DNA of 32,067 nucleotides from Geminicoccaceae bacterium (GCA_023512415.1 JAILZQ010000016.1:1-32067); one strand, 5' to 3'. Positions 8,133 to 16,806 are shown, counted from the first letter of the stretch. Numbers and translations are program-made. The notes: a model not told the origin generated them from the sequence alone.

Positions 8133-9107
8133 ATGAGAAAACTCGCAAGTGGCCTGGTCGGGGCGCTTCTGTTGGCATCGGCGACCGGGTCCGCCACCGC
8201 GGCCGACAAGGCGTCCTTGATCTTGAATTGGTATCTGGGCGGGCTGCACACGCCGTTCTATCTGGGTGTGGCCAACGGCTGCTACGCTCGCGAGAACGTC
8301 GAGCTCACCATCGAGGAGGGGCGCGGCTCGGTCCGCGCCGTGCAGGTGGTGGGGGCCAAGGGCGCCACCTTCGGGATGTCGGATGCCGGCTCCTTGATGA
8401 TCGGGGTGAGCCGCGGGACGCCCTTGAAGGCCGTGATGTCGCTCCTGAACACCTCGGGCTTCGCGATCATCAGCCTCGAGAAGGTCGGCATCCGCACGGC
8501 CAAGGACCTCGAGGGCAAGAAGCTCGCGGTCTCGCCGGGCGACGCCTTGACCCAGCTCTTCCCCGCGGTGGTCAGGGCCAACGGGCTCGATGCGAGCAGG
8601 ATCGAGCTCGTCTTCATGGACCCGCCGGCCAAGGTGCCGGCCACCCTCGAGGGCCGCACGGACGCGCTCTTGGGCGGGATCGACGATCAGTTCTTCTTGA
8701 TCGAGGCGCAGGGCCACAAGGCCGCCGGCCTGCGCTTCGCCGATCTCGGTGTCAACACGGTCGGGATGACGATCCACGCCCACGAGGACACCATCCGCGA
8801 CCGACCCGACCTCGTCCGCCGTTTCGTCGAGGGAACGGTGTGCGCGTGGGAAGCGGCCAAGGCCGATCCCGACGCGGCGGTGGCGGCCGCCCTCGCGGTC
8901 AAGCCCGACCTCGACCGCGAATCCACCAAGAAGCAGCTCCTGGTCGACCTCGACCTGCTCGATTCGCCCGCGACCCGCGGCAAGGGCATCGGCTACGCCG
9001 CGGCCGAGGACTGGGAGCGGACCAAGGAGCTGCTCGTCCAGTACCGCGACCTGAAGACCGACCGGCCGGCCATGTCGTTCGTCACCAACGATTTCCTGCC
9101 GCGGTGA
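8133..9107 (+). CDS. NitT/TauT-type ABC substrate-binding protein (NMT1/SsuA/ThiY-like)
   Basis: A 324-residue periplasmic protein with a signal peptide (1-25, ending SATAADKAS). The mature N-terminus, LILNWYLGGLHTPFYLGVAN followed by GCYARENVELTIEEGRGS, is the standard opening of NMT1/SsuA/ThiY binding proteins, where the early tryptophan and the TPFY segment line the ligand cleft. FGMSDAGSLMIGVSRGTP and TAKDLEGKKLAVSPGDA are the next conserved blocks. AGGGGGG five bases before ATG sets the start. The family imports alkanesulfonates, nitrate, thiamine or riboflavin precursors and aromatic acids; I see no residue signature that decides. The 174-base gap before it may hold its own promoter, which is common because binding proteins are made in excess. 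Confidence 0.9.
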   Translation: MRKLASGLVGALLLASATGSATAADKASLILNWYLGGLHTPFYLGVANGCYARENVELTIEEGRGSVRAVQVVGAKGATFGMSDAGSLMIGVSRGTPLKAVMSLLNTSGFAIISLEKVGIRTAKDLEGKKLAVSPGDALTQLFPAVVRANGLDASRIELVFMDPPAKVPATLEGRTDALLGGIDDQFFLIEAQGHKAAGLRFADLGVNTVGMTIHAHEDTIRDRPDLVRRFVEGTVCAWEAAKADPDAAVAAALAVKPDLDRESTKKQLLVDLDLLDSPATRGKGIGYAAAEDWERTKELLVQYRDLKTDRPAMSFVTNDFLPR

Positions 9108-9169
9108 GCGCCGCGCTCGCGCACCTCGCGAGGGGGAGCGCGCCGGGGCCGAGCCCGCTCGAGCGTGCG

Positions 9170-10018
9170 ATGATCGGCCTTTCCGGTGTGGCCAAGACCT
9201 TCCGCCGCGACGGCCTCGAGACCCGGGCGCTCGGCCCGCTCGACCTCGAGGTCGCGGTGCACGAGTTCTTGGCGATCGTCGGGCCCTCCGGCTGCGGCAA
9301 GAGCACGCTCCTCAGGATCGTGGCGGGCCTCCTGACGCCGAGCGAAGGCCGGGTGACGGTGGGCGGCCGGCGCGTCACGGGACCGGTGACGGAGCTCGGG
9401 ATCGTCTTCCAGAAGCCCGTGCTCCTGCCCTGGCGGGACCTCTTGGGCAACGTCCTCGTCCAGGTCGAGCTGCGCGGCCTGCGCGGGCCCGGCTGGCGGG
9501 CCCGGGCGGAGGAGCTGTTGGCGGCGGTCGGCCTCGCGGGCTTCGAGAGCCGCTGGCCGCACGAGCTCTCGGGCGGCATGCAGCAACGCGCCGCCTTGGC
9601 CCGCGCGTTGATCCACGACCCGCCGCTGCTGCTCATGGACGAGCCGTTCGGCGCGCTCGACGCCTTGACCCGCGAGCAGCTGCGGATCGACCTCGAGGAG
9701 CTGTGGCTCACGACCGGGAAGACCGTGCTGTTCGTCACCCATTCGATCGACGAGGCGGTCTTGCTCGCCGACCGGGTCGTGGTGATGGGCCCGCGGCCCG
9801 GGCGGATCGAGCGGATCGTGCCGGTGCCCCTCGCCCGCCCGCGCGGGCTCCAGGCGCGGCGCGAGCCCGGCTTCGAGTGGATCGTCCGGACGATCACCGA
9901 CGTCTTCTTGGCGCGGGGCGTCCTGCACGGTGGCCGCGTTTCGTTGGCCGCAGCCGGGACGTCCGCGACACGAACACGCGCGAATGCGAGCGCCGGGGCG
10001 AGCAGGGAGGAGCTATGA
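9170..10018 (+). CDS. ABC transporter ATPase, NitT/TauT (SsuB/TauB) type
   Basis: A 282-residue nucleotide-binding subunit. Walker A is GPSGCGKST (38-46), the Q-loop is IVFQKPVLLPW, the signature LSGGMQQRA, Walker B LLLMDEPFGALD and the switch histidine lies in FVTHSIDEA. It pairs with the permease at 7152. The start is uncertain: ATG 9170 gives the usual N-terminus (MIGLSGVAKTFRR), while GTG 9104 would overlap the binding-protein stop as GTGA and add 22 residues; neither has a strong ribosome-binding site. The last ~30 residues are an Ala/Thr/Arg-rich tail beyond the usual end. The stop overlaps the next ATG (ATGA at 10015-10018). Confidence 0.91.
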   Translation: MIGLSGVAKTFRRDGLETRALGPLDLEVAVHEFLAIVGPSGCGKSTLLRIVAGLLTPSEGRVTVGGRRVTGPVTELGIVFQKPVLLPWRDLLGNVLVQVELRGLRGPGWRARAEELLAAVGLAGFESRWPHELSGGMQQRAALARALIHDPPLLLMDEPFGALDALTREQLRIDLEELWLTTGKTVLFVTHSIDEAVLLADRVVVMGPRPGRIERIVPVPLARPRGLQARREPGFEWIVRTITDVFLARGVLHGGRVSLAAAGTSATRTRANASAGASREEL

Positions 10019-10692
10019 CACTCTTCGGCGAGGGCTTCATCGCCATCTGGTCGAACATCCGGGAAGAAGGGCTCGAGACCTTCTACGCCTGGCACGACAA
10101 CGAGCACGTGGCCGAGCGGGTCGGGATCCCGGGCTTCCTGCGCGGCCGCCGCTACGTCGCGGTGGACGCCCCGGTCCGCTTCTTCATGTGCTACGAGACG
10201 GTGAGCCCCGAGGTCCAGGTCGGCACCGACTATTTGAACCGCTTGAACGCCCCGACCGAGTGGACGCGCGCGGCCCTTCCCTATTTTTGCGACACGACCC
10301 GGAGCCTCACCCGCAAGATCTTCAGCCAGGCGAAAGGCGACGGGGCCGAACTCGTCGCGGCCGGGATCGACGCGCCGGGCGGAGCGCTCGCCGAGTTGCG
10401 CCGGCGCCTGTTCACCGGGCTCCTTCCCGAGCTCTACCTGGAGCCCGGGATCGCCGGCGTGCATTGGTGCGAGACCAACCGGGCCGGCTCGACGATCGAG
10501 ACCGCCGAGAAGAAGGGTCGGGCGGTGGGCGTCTGCGACGCGGTGGTGCTGATCGAGAGCTCGCGGCCCGGCCCCGCCCGCGCGGCCCGCGAGCGCCTCG
10601 CCGAGGTGCTGGCAGCCGTTCCCGGCGTGACGACCCCGGTGGCTCCCGGCCACTTCCGGCTCGAGTTCGAGAAGGTCAAGCTCGCCGTCTGA
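10015..10692 (+). CDS. EthD/dimeric alpha-beta barrel-like protein in transporter operon
   Basis: A 225-residue cytoplasmic protein with no signal peptide. The N-terminal half (FIAIWSNIREEGLETFYAWH followed by DNEHVAERVGIPGFLRGRRY) has the look of EthD-like or related dimeric alpha-beta barrel proteins, whose W-H-x-x-E-H segment lines a small-molecule pocket. The second half (from about 105) ends in another ferredoxin-like unit (PGHFRLEFEKVKL), so the chain may be a tandem of two such folds. The start is firm: GGAGG four bases before the ATG, and a four-base overlap with the ATPase stop. Translational coupling to an importer suggests it binds or modifies the imported compound. Function is not known. 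Confidence 0.7.
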   Translation: MTLFGEGFIAIWSNIREEGLETFYAWHDNEHVAERVGIPGFLRGRRYVAVDAPVRFFMCYETVSPEVQVGTDYLNRLNAPTEWTRAALPYFCDTTRSLTRKIFSQAKGDGAELVAAGIDAPGGALAELRRRLFTGLLPELYLEPGIAGVHWCETNRAGSTIETAEKKGRAVGVCDAVVLIESSRPGPARAARERLAEVLAAVPGVTTPVAPGHFRLEFEKVKLAV

Positions 10693-10712
10693 GCCCGGTC
10701 AGCCGTCCGGGC
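10693..10712 (+). terminator. Hairpin directly after the transporter operon
   Basis: GCCCGG / CCGGGC arms with an 8-base loop begin at the base after the stop codon. There is no following T-run, so this is only a possible terminator; the convergent J-domain gene ends at 10889 with nothing recognisable between. Confidence 0.3.
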
Positions 10713-10888
10713 CTGCCCGCACGGGAGCAGCGGGGTCGAGGCCGGGCGGCGCGGCGATCACGGCGGACAGCGAGCGTGGCCGGTGGGGCGGCGCGCCGAG
10801 CTCGGGGCGGGTCGGTGAAGCAGTGGTGGGCGAAGCCGGCGCGGGCGACGCGGCGCTCGGGTGGAGCGATGTTCCGGGGCGACCCGCG

Positions 10889-11809
10889 TCAGTCGGGCCG
10901 GAAGCAGCACAGGAGCTTGATCTCGACCACCCGGCCCTCGGCCTGGCGCTGGTCGGGTGGCGCCATCCCGGCTTGGAAGCGGCCGGCCAGCCGCTCCGCC
11001 GGCAGGCCCTGGCGGGCGAGTGCGTCGACCACCACCGCCATCCGCAGGAGCGCCTTCTCCCAGGCAGCCACCTCTACGCCAGCGGGCGAGGCGGCTGCTG
11101 CTGCGAAACTTTCGACCAGGATCAGCCAATCGCGATCGGCCGGCACGTTGCGGAGCGCCTCGGCGAGACCCACGACCGCGCGCTCGAGCTGGCGTTGCCC
11201 CTCAGGGTCGAGTTCGGTGCCGCCGGGCGGGAACGCGACCTCGCCCGCGAACAGGAACCCACCCCCCGATCGGCCCGCTTGGAGCGCTTGGTCGAGGCCG
11301 GCCACTGTCGACGCCCGGTAGCGGGTGCGGGTGTCGGCCTGCGCCGCGACCGCGTCGGACAGGCGCAGCGACAGATCCTGGATCTGTGCGTCGGCGAGCG
11401 CCAGCTGCCGCTCGGCCGACCACCAGAGCGCGGTCGCGCCGAGGCTAACGAGCGCGAGCGCGATCACCGCGAGAACCGCGCCGAAGGGCCAACTCCCCGA
11501 GCGCGGCGTGAGCCGCGGGCTTCGCCCCTTTGGCCGGGGGCGTGCCGAGGCCGCCGTGTGGCGTTCGGCCCGCTCGCGCGCGGAGCGGAACGCGCTTTCG
11601 TCGTAGGCGCGGCGGCGCACCGGGTCGCGCAGCACTTCGTAGGCTTCGACGAGGTGACGGAAGCGGTCCTCGTCGGCCTCGGGCCCGCCCTGATCGGGAT
11701 GCCAGAGCTTGGCACGCTCGCGGAACGCGGCCTTGAGCTCCTCGGCCGAGGCATCGCGACCGACGCCGAGTGCCCGGTAATAGCCCTTGGGGTCGTCGAC
11801 CGGATCCAT
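10889..11809 (-). CDS. Membrane-anchored J-domain protein with OmpA/MotB-like C-terminal domain
   Basis: A 306-residue protein. The N-terminal J domain (about 8-72) has the HPD tripeptide at 37-39, so it should stimulate a DnaK-type ATPase. A basic, Pro/Arg-rich linker leads to one transmembrane helix (about 108-129, AVLAVIALALVSLGATALWW). After a short coiled-coil-like stretch (LADAQIQDLSLRLSDAVAAQ) comes a segment (about 184-302) that tracks the OmpA/MotB-like peptidoglycan-binding fold: LFAGEVAFPPGGTELDPEGQ, a WLILVES strand, AVVVDALARQGLPAERLAGR and VVEIKL. The usual peptidoglycan-contact residues (D of the GHTD motif, the R of RRIE) are absent, so binding may be lost. With an N-in topology the J domain is cytoplasmic and the C-terminus periplasmic. 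It is divergent from the metalloprotease-like gene. Confidence 0.82.
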   Translation of the reverse strand: MDPVDDPKGYYRALGVGRDASAEELKAAFRERAKLWHPDQGGPEADEDRFRHLVEAYEVLRDPVRRRAYDESAFRSARERAERHTAASARPRPKGRSPRLTPRSGSWPFGAVLAVIALALVSLGATALWWSAERQLALADAQIQDLSLRLSDAVAAQADTRTRYRASTVAGLDQALQAGRSGGGFLFAGEVAFPPGGTELDPEGQRQLERAVVGLAEALRNVPADRDWLILVESFAAAAASPAGVEVAAWEKALLRMAVVVDALARQGLPAERLAGRFQAGMAPPDQRQAEGRVVEIKLLCCFRPD

Positions 11810-11834
11810 GCCACGCCCGTGCCAGGACCGGCGC

Positions 11835-11864
11835 TCTATAGGCGGCGGCGCGCCGGCTCGGCAA
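11835..11864 (-). promoter_or_regulatory. Putative sigma-70 promoter for the J-domain gene
   Basis: On the minus strand TTGCCG (11864-11859) and TATAGA (11840-11835) are separated by 18 bases. Transcription would begin about 20 bases before the ATG at 11809, leaving a very short leader without a clear Shine-Dalgarno sequence. Confidence 0.4.
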
Positions 11865-11933
11865 CCGCACCCGACGGCTTGCCGCCACCCGCCGCCACGG
11901 TCATGGTCGACCCCGGAACGAACGAGGCGAGGC

Positions 11934-12527
11934 GTGCCGACGCGGCTCCTGCGGATCCTGACCGGGTTCGTCGCCACCGTGCCCCGCTCGTCGCCGCGTC
12001 GACGCCGGCGGCCGGCGGACCGGCAGCGGGCTCGGGTCTATCGCTGGGAGCAGGCGGTGGTCTTTCCGGGCCGCGACGGGCTTCTCGACCTGGCGGCCTG
12101 CCGGTCCCTGGTCGAGGCGGTCTATCGCTGGGCGGAAGCCGACCGGGCCGGCACACCGGGGTGGGCGCCACCGCGGGTGACCGACGGGCGCGGTCGCCGC
12201 CACGCCTGCGGCTCGCGCGAGGTCGTCAAGCTGCCGCGCTGGGCCCGCACCGCACCGATCGTCCTGCACGAATGCGCGCACGGGCTCGCCGCCGACCAGC
12301 ACGGCCCGTGCTTCGTGGCAGCCTACGTCGCGCTCCTCGAACGGTTCCTGGGTATGGACGGCGCGGCGTTGCGGGCTAGCCTGGCAGCCGCCGGGATCGC
12401 CTGCGGCGAGGCTCGCTACGGCCCGGCCGGCCGCCTCGAGCTGCGCGCCGCTCAGGCCGGCCGCTCACCGACGAAGGTCATGAAGCGTTCGACCCGGCCA
12501 TCCGCACCGAAGGCCAAGACGTCGTAG
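11934..12527 (+). CDS. Putative zinc metalloprotease/metallohydrolase (HExxH)
   Basis: A 197-residue protein from a GTG start with GAGG seven bases upstream. The core is VKLPRWARTAPIVLHECAHG at about 99-117, giving the zinc motif HECAH (112-116), then a candidate third ligand H123 in DQHGPCFVAAYVALLERF. The order 'RVYRWEQ...LPxWARTxxIVLHExAH...HGPxF' resembles a family of small putative metallohydrolases in actinobacteria and proteobacteria (I recall it as TIGR04338, not verified). No signal peptide is clear; residues 20-33 are very basic. The last ~25 codons overlap the convergent DUF411 gene and look like a random tail. The physiological target is unknown. Confidence 0.7.
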   Translation: MPTRLLRILTGFVATVPRSSPRRRRRPADRQRARVYRWEQAVVFPGRDGLLDLAACRSLVEAVYRWAEADRAGTPGWAPPRVTDGRGRRHACGSREVVKLPRWARTAPIVLHECAHGLAADQHGPCFVAAYVALLERFLGMDGAALRASLAAAGIACGEARYGPAGRLELRAAQAGRSPTKVMKRSTRPSAPKAKTS

Positions 12528-12910
12528 CGGTCGGGCGTGGGCGAGGGCATGCCCGGCGAGCCCGCGGGCATGCCGGGCACCGCGAGCCCCCTCACCCACG
12601 CCGGCCGATCGGCCTGGAGGCGGCGGATGGCCAGCGCCGGCACGTGGCCCTCGACGAGGAGGTCCGCGAGCCGCGCCGAATGGCAGCCGGCGAGCTCCTC
12701 GGGTATGCCGAGCCGGGCGCGGATCGGGGCGAGGTCGGCGTGCTCGCTCGTCCGGGTCGAAAAGCCCTGGGCCTCGAGATGGCGGGCCCAGAGCGTGCAG
12801 CAGCCGCAGCCGCGCAGCTTCCAGATCTCGACGAGCGGTGCCGCCGCGGCGGCGCGCGGCGCGAGGGCGGCCGTGACGGCGAGCAGGAGTGCGCGGCGGC
12901 CGAACGGCAT
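12452..12910 (-). CDS. DUF411 metal-binding periplasmic protein
   Basis: A 152-residue protein with a signal peptide (1-24, PRAAAAAPL). The mature protein begins VEIWKLRGCGCCTLWARHLE, the DUF411 hallmark, with cysteines 35, 37 and 38, then GIPEELAGCHSARLADLLVEGHVP and GLAVPGMPAGSPGMP, where a cysteine-histidine pair and a methionine-rich loop could bind copper. Members are commonly encoded with copper or silver resistance genes. It is the last gene of the copA operon, 12 bases after the multicopper oxidase, and overlaps the metalloprotease-like gene on the other strand by 76 bases. The role is probably periplasmic copper handling. Confidence 0.88.
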   Translation of the reverse strand: MPFGRRALLLAVTAALAPRAAAAAPLVEIWKLRGCGCCTLWARHLEAQGFSTRTSEHADLAPIRARLGIPEELAGCHSARLADLLVEGHVPALAIRRLQADRPAWVRGLAVPGMPAGSPGMPSPTPDRYDVLAFGADGRVERFMTFVGERPA

Positions 12911-12922
12911 GGGCGATCTCCC

Positions 12923-14353
12923 TCAGGCGACCTCGACCAGGGCCATCATGCCCGAGCCCTGGTGTTCGAGCACGTGGCAATGCAGCATCCAAAGGCCCGG
13001 ATTGTCGGCCACGAACGCGACCTCGACCCGCTCGCCCGGGGCCACGAGCACGGTGTCGCGCCAGGGCCGGCCGAGCTCCTCGCGGCCGTCGCGGGCGAGG
13101 ACGCGGAAGGCGTGGCCGTGCAAGTGGATCGGGTGCGGGAAGGCGGTCCGGTTGAGGATCGCGAGGCGGTAGCTGCGGCCGAGCGCCAGGCGCAAGAGCG
13201 GCGGCTCGTGGCCGTGCCCGTGCTCGGCCATCGCGCGGCCGTTGATGGTCCAGAACAAACCTCGGCCGAAGAGCGCCCGAAGCTCGCGCGGGTCGGGAGG
13301 CGGCAGTCGCGCGGCGGGCGCCCGGCCGCGCATCATCGTCGCCATCATGCCGCCGTCGAGCACGAGCTCGTGCTCCTGCGCTGCGGCCAGGTCCGGCTCG
13401 GCCAGGGGGTTCGCCGGAAGCGCGGGCGGCGGCCCACGGTCCACGGCGGGCGGCGGCGCCTCGTTGCGGGTCACCGCGAGCGACGTCACCCGGTAGGTCC
13501 CTTGCGGGTCGCCCTCGTCGAGGAGGTCGATCCGCGCGAGGCGCACCGCCGGCACGTCGAGCACCAGATCGGCACGCTGGCCGGGTGCGAGGAGGAGCGG
13601 GTCCTCGATCCGTCGGGGCGCCAGCGGGTGGCCGTCGAGCGCCACGAGCCACGGCTCGGCACCCTTGAGGCGCAGCGCGAAGATCCGCGCGTTGGCGGCG
13701 TTCAGCAGCCTGAGCCGGAGCCGCTCGCCGGGCCGCACCTCCAGCCGCTCGACCACCCTGCCGTTGACCGTGACGGTGTTGCCGTAGGCGCCCGCGTGCG
13801 AAGCGTCGTGCGGGCTCGGGCGCACCTCGTTGACCGCGTCCGGCCCGAGCCGCCAATCGTCGAGCACGAGTGCCAGCTCGCGGTCGACCGGCCAGCGCTC
13901 GGGCTCTTCGACCACGAGGAGGCCGTAGAGGCCACGGCCGACCTGTTCGGCGCTGCGAAGGTGCGGGTGGTACCAGAAGGTGCCCGCATCCGCGAGCGGC
14001 AGCTCGTAGCGGAACCGACCACCCGGTGGGATCGGCGGTTGGCTGCTACCCGGGACCCCGTCCATGCCGACCGGGACCCTGAGCCCGTGCCAGTGCACCG
14101 TCGTGGGCTCGGGCAGGCCGTTCTCGACCTCGACCACGAGCCGCTCGCCCTGCCGCCCGCGCAGCGTCGGCCCCGGTACCGAGCCGTCGTAGGCCCAAAC
14201 CTCCGTCGAGGGCCAGCCCTCGCCGACGAGCTCTACGCGAGCGGGTGCGGCGCGCAGGCGCAGCGGCTGCAACCCTGCACCGGCCAGGCGGGCGAGCGGT
14301 GCGGTCGCCGCCGCGGCGAGCAGCGCTCGGCGGGCGAGCCGCGGCCCGTTCAT
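12923..14353 (-). CDS. Multicopper oxidase (CueO/CopA-laccase type)
   Basis: A 476-residue exported cuproprotein that most likely oxidises Cu(I) to the less toxic Cu(II) in the periplasm. All four copper motifs are present: HWHG (87-90), HPH in WYHPHLRS (129-131), HPIHLHGH (407-414) and HCHVLEHQGSGM (458-469), the last giving the type 1 ligands Cys459, His464 and axial Met469. The N-terminus RLARRALLAAAATAPLARLA has a twin-arginine-like pair, as expected for export of a folded enzyme. A methionine-rich patch (GGMMATMMRG) before domain 3 fits copper binding. The ATG overlaps the copA stop (ATGA), and the DUF411 gene follows 12 bases on. A laccase acting on phenols is possible but the context argues for copper defence. 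Confidence 0.92.
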   Translation of the reverse strand: MNGPRLARRALLAAAATAPLARLAGAGLQPLRLRAAPARVELVGEGWPSTEVWAYDGSVPGPTLRGRQGERLVVEVENGLPEPTTVHWHGLRVPVGMDGVPGSSQPPIPPGGRFRYELPLADAGTFWYHPHLRSAEQVGRGLYGLLVVEEPERWPVDRELALVLDDWRLGPDAVNEVRPSPHDASHAGAYGNTVTVNGRVVERLEVRPGERLRLRLLNAANARIFALRLKGAEPWLVALDGHPLAPRRIEDPLLLAPGQRADLVLDVPAVRLARIDLLDEGDPQGTYRVTSLAVTRNEAPPPAVDRGPPPALPANPLAEPDLAAAQEHELVLDGGMMATMMRGRAPAARLPPPDPRELRALFGRGLFWTINGRAMAEHGHGHEPPLLRLALGRSYRLAILNRTAFPHPIHLHGHAFRVLARDGREELGRPWRDTVLVAPGERVEVAFVADNPGLWMLHCHVLEHQGSGMMALVEVA

Positions 14354-16806
14354 GCCGCGGTATCCCGTGCCGGCCGCCAGCGGCGGAGGCGCAGCGCATT
14401 GGCCACGACCGAGACGCTCGAGAGCGCCATGGCGGTGCCGGCCAGGGCCGGTGAGAGCAGGCCGAGTGCCGCGACGGGCAGGCCCAGGAGGTTGTAGAGG
14501 AAGGCCCAAACGAGGTTCTGGCGGATCGTCCGGCGGGTCGCGGCGGCGATCTCGAGGGCAGCGGCCACGAGCCGAGGGTCCGGGCGCAAAAGGGTCAGGC
14601 CGGCGGCAGCACGCGCAGCGTCCGCCCCGCCTCCCATCGCGACCCCCACATCGGCGGCTGCGAGCGCCGGGGCGTCGTTGACCCCGTCCCCGACCATCGC
14701 CACGACCCGCCCCTCGGTGCGGAAGCGCGCGATCGCCGCGACCTTCTCGGCTGGCAGGAGCGGTGCTTCGACGCTCGGGATGCCGACCGCACGGGCGACC
14801 CGCTCGGCGGTCGCGCGCAGATCGCCGGAAAGGAGTGCCGTCGCGAGCCCGCGCCGGTGGAGGGCGGCGACCGCTTCGGCTGCCTCGGGCCTGAGCGCGT
14901 CCTCGAGCCCCAAGAGGCCCGCGAGCTCGCCGTCGACCGCCACCCAAGCGAGGCTGCGGCCGGCGGCCGCTTCGGACCGGGCGCGTTCGGCGAGCGGTGC
15001 GGTTGCGATCCCGACTTCCTCGAGGAGTTCGGCCCGACCGATCCGGATCACCCGCCCCTCGACCCGCGCGACGAGACCGACACCGGGCCGGGCCTCGAAG
15101 GTCTCGACCGGGGGCAATGCGAGGCCGCGCTCGGAGGCTGCTCGCAGGATCGCCCGACCGAGCGGGTGCTCGCTGCCCTGCTGGGCGGCGGCCACGAGGC
15201 GCAGGAGCGACTCCTCCGAGCCGGTCAGGGGATGCACGGCGACCAGCTCGGGCCGGCCGACGGTGAGCGTGCCGGTCTTGTCGAAGGCCACGAGGTCGAC
15301 CGCGTGCGCGCGCTCGAGGGTGGCGATGTCGCGGATCAAGATGCCGGCACGCGCCGCCGCCCCGGTCCCGGCAACCAGGGCTGCGGGTGTGGCCAGACCC
15401 AGCGCGCAGGGGCAGGCGATCACCAGCACCGCCACGGCAGCCGGCAAGGCCCGGTCGAGGCCACCCCCGGCGGCGAGCCAAGCGAGGAACACGAACGCCG
15501 CGAACGCGACGACCGCCGGCACGAAGACCGCGCTCACCCGGTCGACCAGCCGCTGGATCGGTGCCTTGCCGGCTTGCGCCCGTTCGACGAGCTCGGTGAT
15601 CCGGGCGAGCGTGGTGTCGCTGCCGACCCGCTCGGCCACGCAGCGCAACAGCCCGCTGCCGTTGATCGAGCCGGCGATCACCCGATCGCCCGGGCCCTTG
15701 CGCACGGGCAAGCTCTCGCCGGTCAAGAGCGACTCGTCGAGCTCGCTCACACCGTCGAGAATGCGGGCGTCGACCGGCACCCGCTCGCCCGGGCGGATCA
15801 CCAGCCGATCCCCGACCGCGACCTCCTCGACCGGCAGCTCGACCTCGCGACCGGCGCGCACGACCCGTGCGGTTTCGGGCGCCAGCGCGGCGAGTTCGCG
15901 CAAAGCGGCAGCGGCGCTCGCCTTGGCCCTGGCCTCGAGCCAGCGGCCGAGCCGGACCACGGTGATGATGGCCGCTGCCCCCTCGAAATAGAGCCGACCG
16001 CGCGCCGCCTCGCCCTCGAGCAAAACGAGCACGAGTCCGTGCAGGAAGGCCGCACTCGTGCCGAGCGCCACGAGCAGGCTCATGTTGCCGGTGCCGGCCC
16101 GCAGCCCCGACCAGGCGTCGCGGTAGAAGCGCGCGCCGAGCAGGAACTGGACCGGGGCGGCGAGCGCGAGCTCGAGCCACGGGCTCGGGTGCAGGTGGAG
16201 GGCCAAAGGGGCGGCGAGCATCGGCAGGACGAGGGGCGCCGTGAGCAGCGCGGCCAGGACGAGCGCCACGCCCTCGCGCCGGCGGGCGGCACGTTCGGCG
16301 GCCGCTGCCCGCTCGGCCTCGAGACCGCGCCCGCCCTCGAGCGCCGCCCGGTAGCCGGCCTCCCGGACGGCCGCCACGAGTGCCGCCGGGATCGCCGGAT
16401 CGGCCAGATGACGGACCTCGGCGCGTTCGCTCGCGAGGTTGACGCTCACCTCGAGCACGCCCGGCACGGCGGCGAGCGCCCGCTCGACCCGGCCGACGCA
16501 GGAGGCGCAGTTCATCCCGCCGATCGCGAGCCGGCTGGTCCGCTCGCGCACCGCGTAGCCGGCCGAGCGGACCGCCTCCACGAGATCGGCCGGGGCGGCC
16601 GGCGGGTCGGCGAGCAGGAGCTCGGCCCGCTCGGTCGCGAAGTTGACCTCGGCCGCAGCGACCCCGGGCAGACGCCCGAGCACGCGCTCGAGGCGGGTGG
16701 CGCAGGCCGCACAGCTCATGCCGGCGATCGGCAGGGCGAGTCGGCGCTCGCGCCGGGCGGCCGGCGCCGCGGCGGGCTCCGGTCTCGTCTCGGCGAGCGT
16801 TTCCAT
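14350..16806 (-). CDS. copA: Copper-exporting P1B-type ATPase
   Basis: An 818-residue heavy-metal ATPase. Two heavy-metal-associated domains come first, with CxxC at 32-35 (GMSCAACATRLE) and 100-103 (GMNCASCVGRVE). Eight membrane helices follow, with TGES at 362-365 (actuator), the transmembrane CPC at 465-467, phosphorylation D509 in DKTGTL, the nucleotide-domain HP pair at 547 (SEHPLG) and GDGVNDAP at 706-713. The YN and MxxSS residues of the last helices (AFLYNLLGLP, MALSSVSVVANALRL) mark Cu(I) selectivity. It is first in a three-gene operon with the multicopper oxidase and DUF411 protein: pumping, oxidation and periplasmic binding of copper. No CueR or CsoR gene is nearby. Confidence 0.96.
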   Translation of the reverse strand: METLAETRPEPAAAPAARRERRLALPIAGMSCAACATRLERVLGRLPGVAAAEVNFATERAELLLADPPAAPADLVEAVRSAGYAVRERTSRLAIGGMNCASCVGRVERALAAVPGVLEVSVNLASERAEVRHLADPAIPAALVAAVREAGYRAALEGGRGLEAERAAAAERAARRREGVALVLAALLTAPLVLPMLAAPLALHLHPSPWLELALAAPVQFLLGARFYRDAWSGLRAGTGNMSLLVALGTSAAFLHGLVLVLLEGEAARGRLYFEGAAAIITVVRLGRWLEARAKASAAAALRELAALAPETARVVRAGREVELPVEEVAVGDRLVIRPGERVPVDARILDGVSELDESLLTGESLPVRKGPGDRVIAGSINGSGLLRCVAERVGSDTTLARITELVERAQAGKAPIQRLVDRVSAVFVPAVVAFAAFVFLAWLAAGGGLDRALPAAVAVLVIACPCALGLATPAALVAGTGAAARAGILIRDIATLERAHAVDLVAFDKTGTLTVGRPELVAVHPLTGSEESLLRLVAAAQQGSEHPLGRAILRAASERGLALPPVETFEARPGVGLVARVEGRVIRIGRAELLEEVGIATAPLAERARSEAAAGRSLAWVAVDGELAGLLGLEDALRPEAAEAVAALHRRGLATALLSGDLRATAERVARAVGIPSVEAPLLPAEKVAAIARFRTEGRVVAMVGDGVNDAPALAAADVGVAMGGGADAARAAAGLTLLRPDPRLVAAALEIAAATRRTIRQNLVWAFLYNLLGLPVAALGLLSPALAGTAMALSSVSVVANALRLRRWRPARDTAA

